A stretch of 13,132 bases of DNA from an uncultured Lachnospiraceae bacterium (lineage in GTDB: Bacteria; Bacillota; Clostridia; Lachnospirales; Lachnospiraceae): positions 1 through 13,132 of the forward strand of contig CAKRNI010000054.1 in NCBI GenBank assembly GCA_934370915.1. The letters run 5' to 3'. The translations under genes were made by a program, and so were the position numbers. The notes below the pieces were generated by a model. The model saw nothing but the letters and a program-made list of their open reading frames with translations, made no database searches and was not told where the DNA came from. The stretch's first letter is position 1. Each line of letters opens with the position of its first letter. Shown piece after piece: positions 1 through 6,677 of the stretch.

Positions 1-641
1 GTGTTGATGGACTTTTTCATGTTTTCCACTGCAAGCGGTGCCATATCCGCGATCGTATCCGCTAACTCAAAGGCTCTCTTTAACAGCTCATCCGGCTCAA
101 CGATCTCCTCCACGACACCAAGCTTCAGCGCTTCCTCCGCAGAGAGGCTGCGCCCCGTATATAAAAGTTCCTTGGCTCTGGAAGCGCCAACCGTTCTCGG
201 AAGAAGGACCGTACTTCCCCAGCCCGGGATCCCGCCGAGCTTGATCGTCGGGATCCCGATCTTCGCGTCTGTGGCTGCCACAGTGATATCTGCCGCCAGG
301 ATCATCTCCATCCCACCGCCGAGAGCATAGCCGCGGACCGCGCAGATCACCGGAACTCTGTGATTTAAAATAGACCAGATCATCTTTTTCCCGCGTCTTG
401 AAAATTCTGCCGCTGTTGTTTCATTCAGCTGAACTTCCTCCTTGATATCTCCGCCCGCCGTAAATGCCCGCTCTCCTGCTGCCGTGAGGATCACGCAGCG
501 GATTCCCGTATCCTTCTCCGCCATCTCCAGTGCCTCGGTGAGCTCGTCCAGCATCTGGGAGTTAAACGCATTTAATGCCTTGGGACGGTTGATCGTGATC
601 AGCGCTGTTGTGTCTTTTTTCTCGTAAATCATGAATTCCAT
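1..641 (-). CDS. Crotonase-family (enoyl-CoA hydratase/isomerase-like) protein, 3' end cut by window edge
   Basis: The visible 213 residues match the crotonase fold, whose members bind acyl-CoA and stabilise an enolate in an oxyanion hole. Seen: start-region INRPKALNAFN (about 17-27), oxyanion motif AGGDI (62-66), and GYALGGGME (104-112) carrying the equivalent of the first catalytic Glu (E112). The second catalytic Glu of true hydratases (usually in a PE motif before LG-x-x-PG) is replaced by Thr (PTIKLGGIPG, T132), and the usual GGTQRL is GSTVLL. It may therefore be an isomerase, hydrolase or specialised lyase rather than a plain hydratase. About 45 C-terminal residues are probably missing, judging by the usual length near 260. 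Start chosen at 641 because GGAG lies 8 bases upstream; a second in-frame ATG at 632 is possible. It overlaps the end of the acyl ligase gene by 13 bases, implying translational coupling as the last visible gene of the operon. Confidence 0.9.
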   Translation of the reverse strand, partial: MEFMIYEKKDTTALITINRPKALNAFNSQMLDELTEALEMAEKDTGIRCVILTAAGERAFTAGGDIKEEVQLNETTAAEFSRRGKKMIWSILNHRVPVICAVRGYALGGGMEMILAADITVAATDAKIGIPTIKLGGIPGWGSTVLLPRTVGASRAKELLYTGRSLSAEEALKLGVVEEIVEPDELLKRAFELADTIADMAPLAVENMKKSIN

Positions 642-2062
642 GGCAATTTCTCCAATTCTTTGTAGATCGTCTTTCCAGACTCATTTTTCGGTACCTTGTC
701 GATGGAAAGAACCCGGACACCTCCCGGGTAAAGTCCTGTTTTCTCTGTCAGGAACTTCGCTGCCTCCTCACAGGATGCCGGATCCATTCCTTCCATATAG
801 ATCCGCATCCGGTCATCCTCGCCGGTGCAGGCGACCTCCACACCCTCGTAGCGGCCGCGAAGAAGCTGCTCGATCTCATCCATGTTGACGCGCTTTCCAT
901 ACATCTTCAAAAAACGTTTTTTTCGTCCGGTGATATAATAATATCCCTCCGCATCCCGCTTTGCCATATCTCCGGTAAACAGAACGCCTCCGCGCTCGTC
1001 TCCCTTTTCAAGATCCGCCGCGCATTCCGCATATCCCATCGTGACATTCGGACCGCTATATACAAGTTCTCCCACCGTTTCCGGCTCTTTGATCTCTGTC
1101 GAAGCATCCTCCATGATCCGGAATTTTCCGCCCGGAATTGCGATTCCCATGCTGCCGCATTTTCTGATGGCATCCTCTGCGGGAAGATAACTCATTCTCG
1201 CCGTCGCCTCTGTCTGCCCGTACATGACAATGAATTTTCGTCCCGTGGACATCGCATACTCCGCAAATTCCCGATGCAGATTCACCGGAAGCTTGCCTCC
1301 TGCCTGCGTCATCGTCCGTAAGGATGGCAGCTCCAATTCAAAAAAATTGAGCCGCTTCAGGATCTGATAGGTGTAAGGGACACCGCCAAAGGATGTCGCT
1401 CCCTGCTCCCGGAAAAAATCCCAGAACTCCCGCTCAAACAGCGTACGCTCTGTCAGCAGCACAGCCGCTCCCACCTGAAAATGGCTGTTCATGATCGAAA
1501 GCCCATACGTGTAATTCATCGGCAGCGTTGTGATCGGACGCTCTGTCGCATCAAGCTCCAGATATTCCGCGATCGACTCTGCGTTTGATGTAACATTTTT
1601 CCGGCTCTGTCTTACAAGCTTCGGGCTTCCCGTGCTGCCGGAGGTTGTAAGGAGAAGTGCAAGCTCCGGATTCAGCCCCGTTTTCCGTTTGGAATCCCGC
1701 TTTGCAAGCTGATAACCAAAGCACTCCGAGTCCTCCAGTACCGTTCCATCCGTTCCTGCGAGGTCCTCCGGCATTCCGATCAGATAATCCGGCTCATAGG
1801 TTCCGATCAGCGTCCTTAATAGCTCCCGGTCCATCCGATGCTCTAAAAGCAGAGGAACCACATGATTCCTGAGACAGCTCCTGTAATAAAGGACTGCTCC
1901 AATGGCATTCCTGCAATACAGGAACGCAAGCCTTCCCGCCTCCAGAAATTTCGACCGTTCCTCATATATCTTCTCAAATTCTCCGTAGGTGATCCGTTTT
2001 CCCTGATCATCCGCAAGCATCAGATTCTCTGAAAATTGATCATTTCTTTCAATAAAATCCAT
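629..2062 (-). CDS. AMP-forming acyl-CoA/acyl-ACP ligase (ANL superfamily)
   Basis: This 477-residue enzyme should activate a carboxylic acid with ATP to an acyl-adenylate and pass it to a thiol (CoA or the phosphopantetheine of the nearby ACP). All ANL signatures are present in order: phosphate-binding LLTTSGSTGSPK (137-148), YGQTEATAR (281-289), GELVYSGPNVTMGY (331-344), the TGD aspartate and hinge region (363-391) and the C-terminal PKNESGK with the catalytic Lys (K464). The acyl pocket cannot be read by eye, so the substrate is unknown. It is shorter than most CoA ligases (over 500 residues), which fits small ACP-loading enzymes. AAAGGAG lies 6 bases before the ATG. It starts 18 bases after the LuxE-LuxC gene and its stop overlaps the crotonase start. 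With LuxE also an adenylating enzyme, the operon has two carboxylate-activating domains, suggesting two different substrates or an ACP recharging role. Confidence 0.93.
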   Translation of the reverse strand: MDFIERNDQFSENLMLADDQGKRITYGEFEKIYEERSKFLEAGRLAFLYCRNAIGAVLYYRSCLRNHVVPLLLEHRMDRELLRTLIGTYEPDYLIGMPEDLAGTDGTVLEDSECFGYQLAKRDSKRKTGLNPELALLLTTSGSTGSPKLVRQSRKNVTSNAESIAEYLELDATERPITTLPMNYTYGLSIMNSHFQVGAAVLLTERTLFEREFWDFFREQGATSFGGVPYTYQILKRLNFFELELPSLRTMTQAGGKLPVNLHREFAEYAMSTGRKFIVMYGQTEATARMSYLPAEDAIRKCGSMGIAIPGGKFRIMEDASTEIKEPETVGELVYSGPNVTMGYAECAADLEKGDERGGVLFTGDMAKRDAEGYYYITGRKKRFLKMYGKRVNMDEIEQLLRGRYEGVEVACTGEDDRMRIYMEGMDPASCEEAAKFLTEKTGLYPGGVRVLSIDKVPKNESGKTIYKELEKLPWNS

Positions 2063-2080
2063 CCGGCACTCCTTTCTGCC

Positions 2081-4357
2081 CTACCGGATCGTCCGGGACA
2101 GAAACTGGATCATGTCCTTTCCGTCCCAAACCAGATCCATCCATAATGTCTGCCCCACAGGGACGATCTGATGGGTACCGCGAAGCCTGTGATGCAGAAC
2201 ACATTCACGGAGTTCCTGCTTCTCCACGCCGAAATACACCAGGGCCTGTGTTTTTTCGGATACGGCAGAGATCCATTCTTCTCCGTTTTTCATATGATAT
2301 TCCAGAAAGCTTCCGAACCGCATCCTCTGTTCCGAAGCTGTTCCGGGGATATCCTTCATTTCCGTGACATAAAGTCTGTTCTCAAATTTTCTGACCTTCG
2401 CGATCCGGGCCCCGCCTGCTGCCAGCTCCCACAGATCACCATATTTCACGCTGACCTTGTGCTCTGTGAGCCCATACCGCTTCGCAGTCTGGGCAAGTGC
2501 CTGCCAGAATCGCCCGGCCGCCGCTTCTCCCGTTTTTGGACAGCTCTCCCTCCAGAATACTGCCCGAGGACACGCGCAGGCGTTCTGATCCATGCTGAAG
2601 GTATCGTTGTAAAAACGCATTGCCGTCTCTGCCAGCCCCTCTTCCGACAGGGCAAGAACGGCATCCGCGTCAAACACAGCTATGGACGCGCGGTCCGGAA
2701 AGACGACCTCCGACGCTGACGGGCCGATCGGAATCTTCCGGATCTCTTCCACAGTCATATCACCGCCCCAGATCACTCGGCCGTCACACTCTCTGCTGAA
2801 TTTCTCCGTTGCCTCCCGGTTTTCCCTCCCGTATGTGACGATGGAGATCCGTCGTTTCAGAGCTTGAAATTCCGGCAGTCCCAAAAGCTCATCGATCAGC
2901 TCACAGACCTTTTCGCTTTCCGTGTTTCTTCGCGCCGACACCCGCACCCGGCAGGAATTTCCTGCCAGCAATCCAATCGCCATCGTGTATACAAACAGAA
3001 GTGGAACGTTCGACGGTGCAATATGAAATGTTCGTCCCAGTCCAAGCCGGAAGCCACAGTTTTCATACCGTTTTTTATAGCTTTCGAGGTTGGAACGCCT
3101 GAGCCAGAATCCGAGAGAACGCATTTCCTCTCCGGACAGCATTCTCGGAAGTTCCCGGATCCGCTCTGAGAGTGCCGATAGAAACTCCATGGTGGTCTCC
3201 TCAAACGGGATTTCCGGTACCGATGTGATCTCCATCTCACCTGCTAAAAGAGTGACCGCCTCGTCCTCCCCACGGAGTTCTTTTCCTGTCTCAAACGTAT
3301 CGCTGCAGCCACGGATTTCCGCCTTCGGGATCCTGCCCGTGATCTTAATATATTTTCCTTTTCTTCCGCATGGGCAGTCATCCTCTCCAACGATCATGCC
3401 CTTATCTTCCGTCAACACCGAATGGCCCGGATAGGACCAGGCCATCGGTGTCAGAACCTGAATCACGCCCTCTGTTCCATTTTTGCAACAGGAAAAATCT
3501 TCCATATTTCGGATCAGGACATCCGAATAGCTGCTCACATGCAGATGGCCGCACTCACATTCCATGTAGATGCAGCCGGTCTGCTCCGCCATTCCGTAAT
3601 AATTCCGCACATCAAGGAGCCCACAGACCTCCCGGAGTCCGTCCCGGAATTTCTCCGCGGACACCGCCTCCTTCGTCAGCTTCTTCCAGCCGCCGCCGTG
3701 GATCAGGAAACCATGTTCCAGATGAAGCCTGTGACCCGATCTTTTCAACGGCTCATAAAAATATTTCCAGACCATATAGGTAAACCCGAATACAAGGACC
3801 GGTCCGTCACCGGCCTTCTCAAGAAATGCCTCCACGGTCTCAAGATCCAGAGACATATCTTCCTCCAGCGCGTAACAGCGTTTTGACCCGAAGATCGAAA
3901 ATCCCAGAATCCCGGCTCCCCTCGCGGAAAACAGTGCCCGGTCCCGCAGGACATTCGGCGCGTCGATGATCAGCATCGGGATCCGCTTTTCCCCGATAAA
4001 ATCGGCCATGATCCGCTGCAGTGTCTGCTGCTGCCAGGCTGCTGTCCGCTCGTCCAGAACGATCTTTGAGGTCTTCTGTCCCGTAGTCCCTGAAGAGGTC
4101 ACCGTCTTAAACACAGCTCCTGTGGGAACGCTTCGAAGCTCCATCTCCTTAAACATGGACACCGGGACCATGGGAATTTCTTCTTCTTTCCGTTGGCTTC
4201 CTGACACATCTCCCAGCGCACTGCAGCACCGGTCATAGATCAGGCATCGGCTTCTGTGGCTGTCTGTCAGCTCACTGAGCATGTCCGCATAGATTTTTTT
4301 CTTCTCCTCCGCTCTCAGCTCATAGGGGCCGCATTTTAAAAGCTCTTCATAATTCAT
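2081..4357 (-). CDS. LuxE-LuxC fusion: acyl-protein synthetase plus acyl reductase
   Basis: A 758-residue protein joining the two subunits of a fatty acid reductase. The N-terminal half (about 1-360) is LuxE-like: SSGTTGQKTSK (88-98) for ATP, YGMAEQTG (254-261), and ITGRIPKAEIRGC (339-351), where C351 sits where LuxE carries its C-terminal acyl-cysteine. Cysteine pairs ECECGH (266-271) and CPCGRKG (328-334) look metal-binding. The second half (about 410-758) is LuxC-like: RTFHIAPSNVPLLF (442-455), VIWGGDMTVEEIRKIP (528-543) and MDQNACACP (589-597), with C594 the likely nucleophile forming the acyl-enzyme before NADPH reduction to aldehyde. In luminous bacteria these are separate genes working with LuxD and luciferase; neither is seen here, so light emission is unlikely. 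The start ATG overlaps the stop of the hydrolase gene by 11 bases, with GAGG 7 bases upstream. The acyl substrate is unknown; an ACP-bound or short CoA-derived acid is an inference from the neighbours. Confidence 0.93.
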   Translation of the reverse strand: MNYEELLKCGPYELRAEEKKKIYADMLSELTDSHRSRCLIYDRCCSALGDVSGSQRKEEEIPMVPVSMFKEMELRSVPTGAVFKTVTSSGTTGQKTSKIVLDERTAAWQQQTLQRIMADFIGEKRIPMLIIDAPNVLRDRALFSARGAGILGFSIFGSKRCYALEEDMSLDLETVEAFLEKAGDGPVLVFGFTYMVWKYFYEPLKRSGHRLHLEHGFLIHGGGWKKLTKEAVSAEKFRDGLREVCGLLDVRNYYGMAEQTGCIYMECECGHLHVSSYSDVLIRNMEDFSCCKNGTEGVIQVLTPMAWSYPGHSVLTEDKGMIVGEDDCPCGRKGKYIKITGRIPKAEIRGCSDTFETGKELRGEDEAVTLLAGEMEITSVPEIPFEETTMEFLSALSERIRELPRMLSGEEMRSLGFWLRRSNLESYKKRYENCGFRLGLGRTFHIAPSNVPLLFVYTMAIGLLAGNSCRVRVSARRNTESEKVCELIDELLGLPEFQALKRRISIVTYGRENREATEKFSRECDGRVIWGGDMTVEEIRKIPIGPSASEVVFPDRASIAVFDADAVLALSEEGLAETAMRFYNDTFSMDQNACACPRAVFWRESCPKTGEAAAGRFWQALAQTAKRYGLTEHKVSVKYGDLWELAAGGARIAKVRKFENRLYVTEMKDIPGTASEQRMRFGSFLEYHMKNGEEWISAVSEKTQALVYFGVEKQELRECVLHHRLRGTHQIVPVGQTLWMDLVWDGKDMIQFLSRTIR
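3473..3490. repeat. One-mismatch copy of the enhancer-like palindrome inside the LuxE domain
   Basis: TGTTCC (3473-3478) and GCAACA (3485-3490) are again 6 bases apart, one base away from the intergenic palindrome core. It encodes Cys-Cys-Lys-Asn-Gly-Thr. Low weight on its own. Confidence 0.25.
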
Positions 4358-5018
4358 GAAATTCCCTCACCTCCCTGTTCATCCGGAACGGCTCTCCGTG
4401 TCCCGGAAAGATCCATGTCCCATCCGGAATCGTTTTCAGCCAGGGTTTCGCGTATTTTTCATATGCGTCCCCATCTCCTCCCGGCAGCCTCGTAACGACC
4501 CTGTCCCCAGGAAGAAGATAGTCCCCGCAAAAGATACATCCGTCATATCGGATCACCATACTCCCGGGGGTATGCCCCGGAAGCGGGATCAGCTCCAGCT
4601 GCCTTGTTGCAAATTTGCAACAGATCCGGTCCGTAAATGTCAGATCCGCCTTCCGGCACTGAAACGGCGGATAATGTACAAGTTTCTTTTCCCCGCTTTT
4701 AAAGTACAAAAATGTCTCCATCATGCGGGACATATTTCTCGTCTGGTTCCCGATTCCCGCGCTGCAGGCCTCCGTTGCCGCCACTGTCACCGGATATGTC
4801 CTCCGGAGTTCATTTAATCCGCCGATGTGGTCACAATGTTCATGGGTCAGAAGGACCAGCCCCGGCATCAGGCCCCATTTCTGCAACAGCTCCCGGATCG
4901 CTGTAAAATCGTTCGGATCGATGATCATACATTTGTCCTCTTCCCGGATCACATAGCAGTTGCTCTCCGTCACCGGTTCCACGATCCGGAAGATCCGGTC
5001 CGGATATGGATTATTCAA
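4347..5018 (-). CDS. Metallo-beta-lactamase-fold hydrolase (glyoxalase II-like)
   Basis: A 223-residue protein with a complete dinuclear metal site: HEHCDH (H59, H61, D63, H64), PGHTPGS (H149), CGDYLL (D166) and FPGHGEP (H207). This order and spacing are typical of the glyoxalase II/small hydrolase branch of the fold, which often cleaves thioesters. In an operon with an ACP and acyl-activating enzymes, a thioesterase or acyl-release role is plausible but not shown. The start is a TTG at 5018: an in-frame stop lies two codons upstream, there is no ATG before residue 31, and GGGG lies about 7 bases upstream. It overlaps the end of the ACP gene by 8 bases and the start of the LuxE-LuxC gene by 11, so it is probably translationally coupled to both. 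The weak start suggests lower synthesis than ACP. No signal peptide is seen, so it is cytoplasmic. Confidence 0.9.
   Translation of the reverse strand: MNNPYPDRIFRIVEPVTESNCYVIREEDKCMIIDPNDFTAIRELLQKWGLMPGLVLLTHEHCDHIGGLNELRRTYPVTVAATEACSAGIGNQTRNMSRMMETFLYFKSGEKKLVHYPPFQCRKADLTFTDRICCKFATRQLELIPLPGHTPGSMVIRYDGCIFCGDYLLPGDRVVTRLPGGDGDAYEKYAKPWLKTIPDGTWIFPGHGEPFRMNREVREFHEL
4604..4622. repeat. Copy of the TGTTGC-N6-GCAACA enhancer-like palindrome inside the hydrolase gene
   Basis: TGTTGC (4605-4610) and GCAACA (4617-4622) flank AAATTT with the same 6-base spacing as the intergenic element at 6656-6677. It codes for Cys-Cys-Lys-Phe-Ala-Thr in the hydrolase. It may be an intragenic activator site or a coincidence of codons. 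Confidence 0.4.
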
Positions 5019-5250
5019 TCGTTACCCCGTAACGTCCAAGAACTTCTTTTCCCTTTTCATAGGACGTGAAGTCCAGAACATCCGGTGTATCCATATGAAT
5101 ATCGAACGCCTCTTCCAGCTCCCCTACGAGATCCATATGTCCGATCGAATCCCAGAGCGGAATTCCGCGATACTTTAAGCCCGGAAGCTCCTCCTCTGTC
5201 TTGTGAAACATTCCGATAAAAATTTTGTTGTATTTTTCAAGATTTGTCAT
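5011..5250 (-). CDS. Acyl carrier protein
   Basis: A 79-residue acidic protein with the carrier-protein pattern. The serine in WDSIGHMDL (S35 from this start) should receive 4'-phosphopantetheine and hold the acyl chain as a thioester. It is followed by the usual acidic helix (ELEEAFDI) that docks partner enzymes. An in-frame ATG at 5295 would add 15 residues (MAEIKNIKNQ...), but the ATG at 5250 has GAGGG 8 bases upstream and gives the usual ACP length and serine position, so I prefer it. The gene lies 115 bases after the MaoC fusion, the largest gap in the operon, and overlaps the hydrolase start by 8 bases. It does not look like the housekeeping fatty-acid ACP, since the neighbours are not fatty acid synthase genes. 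It is more likely a dedicated carrier for the ligase, LuxE-LuxC and hydratases. No holo-ACP synthase gene is in the window. Confidence 0.9.
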   Translation of the reverse strand: MTNLEKYNKIFIGMFHKTEEELPGLKYRGIPLWDSIGHMDLVGELEEAFDIHMDTPDVLDFTSYEKGKEVLGRYGVTIE

Positions 5251-5347
5251 TGTATTTGCCCTCGCTTGATTCTTTATATTTTTGATCTCTGCCATGAAAC
5301 ATCTCTTGTCTCATTGCATCAAAAAGATTGTGCCTTTTGTGTAACAG

Positions 5348-5366
5348 GGAATTCCTCGGAATTTCC
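5348..5366. repeat. Imperfect hairpin between MaoC fusion and ACP genes
   Basis: GGAATT and AATTTCC arms around CCTCGG form a short stem with one bulged base, directly after the MaoC fusion stop codon in the largest gap of the operon (115 bases). No U-run follows on the minus strand, so it may be an RNA-processing or stability element separating highly translated ACP from the upstream genes, or chance. Confidence 0.3.
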
Positions 5367-6121
5367 TAATTACATAAAAACAGCTCCTTCGACATGAACT
5401 GTCTGCATTCTGCCCATACCACCGTCTCATGATCCTGGTTTTCACACACTCCGGAAAACGTCCCGATGTAACCGTCCTCCCGTTCCTTACAGGCTGTAAA
5501 TGTCACCTTTGCGGTGATCATATCCCCGTAAAAAACAGGCTTCAAAAACCGCACCTGCTCTTCGACAAAGACAGTCCCCTCACCTGGAAGCTTCGTGCCC
5601 ATCACCGTTGAGATCAGGCTTGCCGCCAGAACACCGTGAACCACCGGCTTTCCGTAAGGCGTTTTTTTCGCGAATTCCGCATCCGTGTGAAGTCTGCTGT
5701 AATCTCCGGTGAGCGCTGCAAACCTGTCCACGTCATCCTTAAAGAAAGTCTTTGTAACCTCTGCCGTGTCACCAATGTGAACATGGATTCTACTGTCAGT
5801 CTCTTCTTCCGGCACCGCGTCTTTTCTGCCGCAAACTTCCGCGTTCTTTTTCGCTTCCCTGTCCTGCTCCAGATACGTCTTTACCTCAGAAAAGCTCCGC
5901 TCCGTCGGGAGAAGAAACAGCTTTTTCTTTGGTGCAAGCCCATCCACTGACGCACAGGCCCGGACGCAGCCGCAGACAACAAGTCCGATCTCGCATTCTT
6001 TCATGTCCCCGGCTGCAAAGTCAAACTCATGTTCCGGATATTGTTCCTGCAGGCGTTTTACCTGCCGTCCCCTGTTGTATACAGGATTGCAGCCGCCACA
6101 GTATTTGATGCCGATCCTCAT
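5366..6121 (-). CDS. Cys-rich (CGGC) domain fused to MaoC-like (R)-hydratase domain
   Basis: A 251-residue two-part protein. Residues 1-60 form a Cys-rich unit: CGGCNPVYNR (C8, C11), then C43, C50, C52 and C56 in VVCGCVRAC. The CxxC plus later cysteines resembles small clostridial redox or Fe-S domains, but I cannot name a proven function. Residues about 112-251 are a hot-dog MaoC domain: FAALTGDYSRLHTDAEFA (134-151) keeps the catalytic Asp and His of (R)-specific enoyl hydratases (D140, H145), although the usual Asn-Pro after the Asp is Ser-Arg. The VVHGVL motif (160-165) follows. Expected chemistry is reversible hydration of trans-2-enoyl-CoA or -ACP to the (R)-3-hydroxy compound. A charged linker (about 75-110) joins the parts. 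The ATG overlaps the TGA of the NFU gene (ATGA), so the two are coupled. The fusion could deliver redox control of the hydratase, or the two halves may simply share a complex; both are inference. Confidence 0.88.
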   Translation of the reverse strand: MRIGIKYCGGCNPVYNRGRQVKRLQEQYPEHEFDFAAGDMKECEIGLVVCGCVRACASVDGLAPKKKLFLLPTERSFSEVKTYLEQDREAKKNAEVCGRKDAVPEEETDSRIHVHIGDTAEVTKTFFKDDVDRFAALTGDYSRLHTDAEFAKKTPYGKPVVHGVLAASLISTVMGTKLPGEGTVFVEEQVRFLKPVFYGDMITAKVTFTACKEREDGYIGTFSGVCENQDHETVVWAECRQFMSKELFLCN

Positions 6122-6414
6122 ATGCGTTCCTGCGCCTCATGGTTATGATTCAGAAGCTTTCTCGCGAAATCCAGAAGCTCCGGGCTGATCTCATTGACGA
6201 GAACAACCTCCTTCACCTCCGGGATCTCTTTCTGGACCTCTGCCGCAATCAGTTCCTCCGTTGTCAGTCTCGCTGACGGACATCCGGAACAGTGTCCGGT
6301 CAGGCGGATCTTTAAAACTCCATCTGCGTACTCTACGATCTGCACGTCGCCCTCATGGGATAACAGCGCCGGACGGACCTTCTTTTCCAATACTTCTTCG
6401 ATTCTTTCTATCAT
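6118..6414 (-). CDS. NFU-type iron-sulfur cluster scaffold (NifU C-terminal domain)
   Basis: A 98-residue stand-alone NFU domain. Signature seen: VRPALLSHEGDVQIVEY (13-29), LTGHCSGCPSA (38-48) with the cluster-holding CxxC (C42, C45), and the hydrophobic strand EVKEVVLV (66-73). Such proteins bind a labile [4Fe-4S] cluster at a dimer interface and hand it to client enzymes. Start chosen at 6414 because a perfect GGAGG lies 7 bases upstream; the frame is open further upstream but without a ribosome site. It is the first gene of the minus-strand operon, downstream of a sigma-54 promoter and two leader hairpins. Its last bases overlap the next start (ATGA). Because the divergent abfD encodes a [4Fe-4S] enzyme and both operons appear co-regulated, AbfD is an attractive client, as is the Cys-rich domain of the next protein; neither is demonstrated. 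Confidence 0.93.
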   Translation of the reverse strand: MIERIEEVLEKKVRPALLSHEGDVQIVEYADGVLKIRLTGHCSGCPSARLTTEELIAAEVQKEIPEVKEVVLVNEISPELLDFARKLLNHNHEAQERI

Positions 6415-6439
6415 TGTGATACCTCCTGATCTGCCCTCG

Positions 6440-6455
6440 AAAGACCGGGGTCTTT
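6440..6455. repeat. Inverted repeat AAAGACC-GG-GGTCTTT before the NFU ribosome site
   Basis: Exact 7-base arms lie in the NFU leader, about 12 bases ahead of the GGAGG. In the minus-strand RNA it would be the second of two adjacent hairpins and is not followed by a U-run, so it is not a terminator in that direction. On the plus strand it is followed by TTCGTT, a weak terminator-like tail with no gene to serve. It may influence translation initiation. Confidence 0.5.
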
Positions 6456-6460
6456 TTCGT

Positions 6461-6478
6461 TGTTCCGAATCCGGAACA
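6461..6478. promoter_or_regulatory. Palindrome TGTTCCG-N4-CGGAACA in the NFU leader
   Basis: Two perfect 7-base arms with a 4-base spacer lie in the transcribed leader, about 26-43 bases after the predicted minus-strand start. It could be a protein operator or a stable RNA hairpin. The core TTCCG-N4-CGGAA recurs in the abfD leader. Confidence 0.6.
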
Positions 6479-6513
6479 CACACAGCGCTCCGAATTCTTT
6501 GTCCTTAGTTATG

Positions 6514-6529
6514 AGCAATTTTTATGCCA
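6514..6529 (-). promoter_or_regulatory. Sigma-54 (-24/-12) promoter of the NFU/LuxE-LuxC operon
   Basis: Read on the minus strand the element is TGGCAT-N5-TTGCT, with the invariant GG and GC exactly 10 bases apart. This matches the RpoN consensus TGGCAC-N5-TTGCW with one change in the first block. Transcription should start near 6504, giving a leader of about 90 bases to the NFU start codon. A promoter of this class needs an AAA+ activator; one is encoded at 11636. Confidence 0.85.
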
Positions 6530-6655
6530 ATCACCCAGGTTTTCAGGGAACCGGATCGTCCGTCCACGAACTGCCCGGTTTTCAGGCCTTTCATCCGCGT
6601 GCCATATTCCATTTTTCTTTATCTCAGTGATTCTCATTCCATATCCCGGCGCCTT

Positions 6656-6677
6656 TTTGTTGCGTTTTTGCAACAAA
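6656..6677. promoter_or_regulatory. Perfect inverted repeat, likely shared enhancer (UAS) for the sigma-54 activator
   Basis: Arms TTTGTTGC (6656-6663) and GCAACAAA (6670-6677) are exact reverse complements separated by 6 bases. A further half-site, GCAACA, lies at 6698-6703. The centre is about 160 bases upstream of the predicted minus-strand start and about 260 upstream of the plus-strand start, both within the usual reach of sigma-54 enhancer sites. The adjacent Fis-type regulator is the obvious candidate to bind it. An RNA hairpin is less likely because neither promoter transcribes this segment. Confidence 0.7.

Noticed and set aside
2081..4357. Bioluminescence (lux) operon
   Set aside because: Only LuxE and LuxC homologous domains are present; no luciferase subunits or LuxD, and the neighbours point to acyl metabolism.
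5251..5295. 15-residue N-terminal extension of the ACP from the ATG at 5295
   Set aside because: The ATG at 5250 has the better ribosome site (GAGGG at 8 bases) and gives the standard ACP length and serine position; the extension cannot be excluded.
5251..5300. Internal sigma-70 promoter before the ACP gene on the minus strand
   Set aside because: A TATAAA-like -10 is present but no acceptable -35 lies at the right distance.
6538..6586. Direct repeat GGTTTTCAGG (two copies 39 bases apart) as a regulator site
   Set aside because: Only two 10-base copies, not palindromic and not found near the other promoter; kept as a note but not as a called site.
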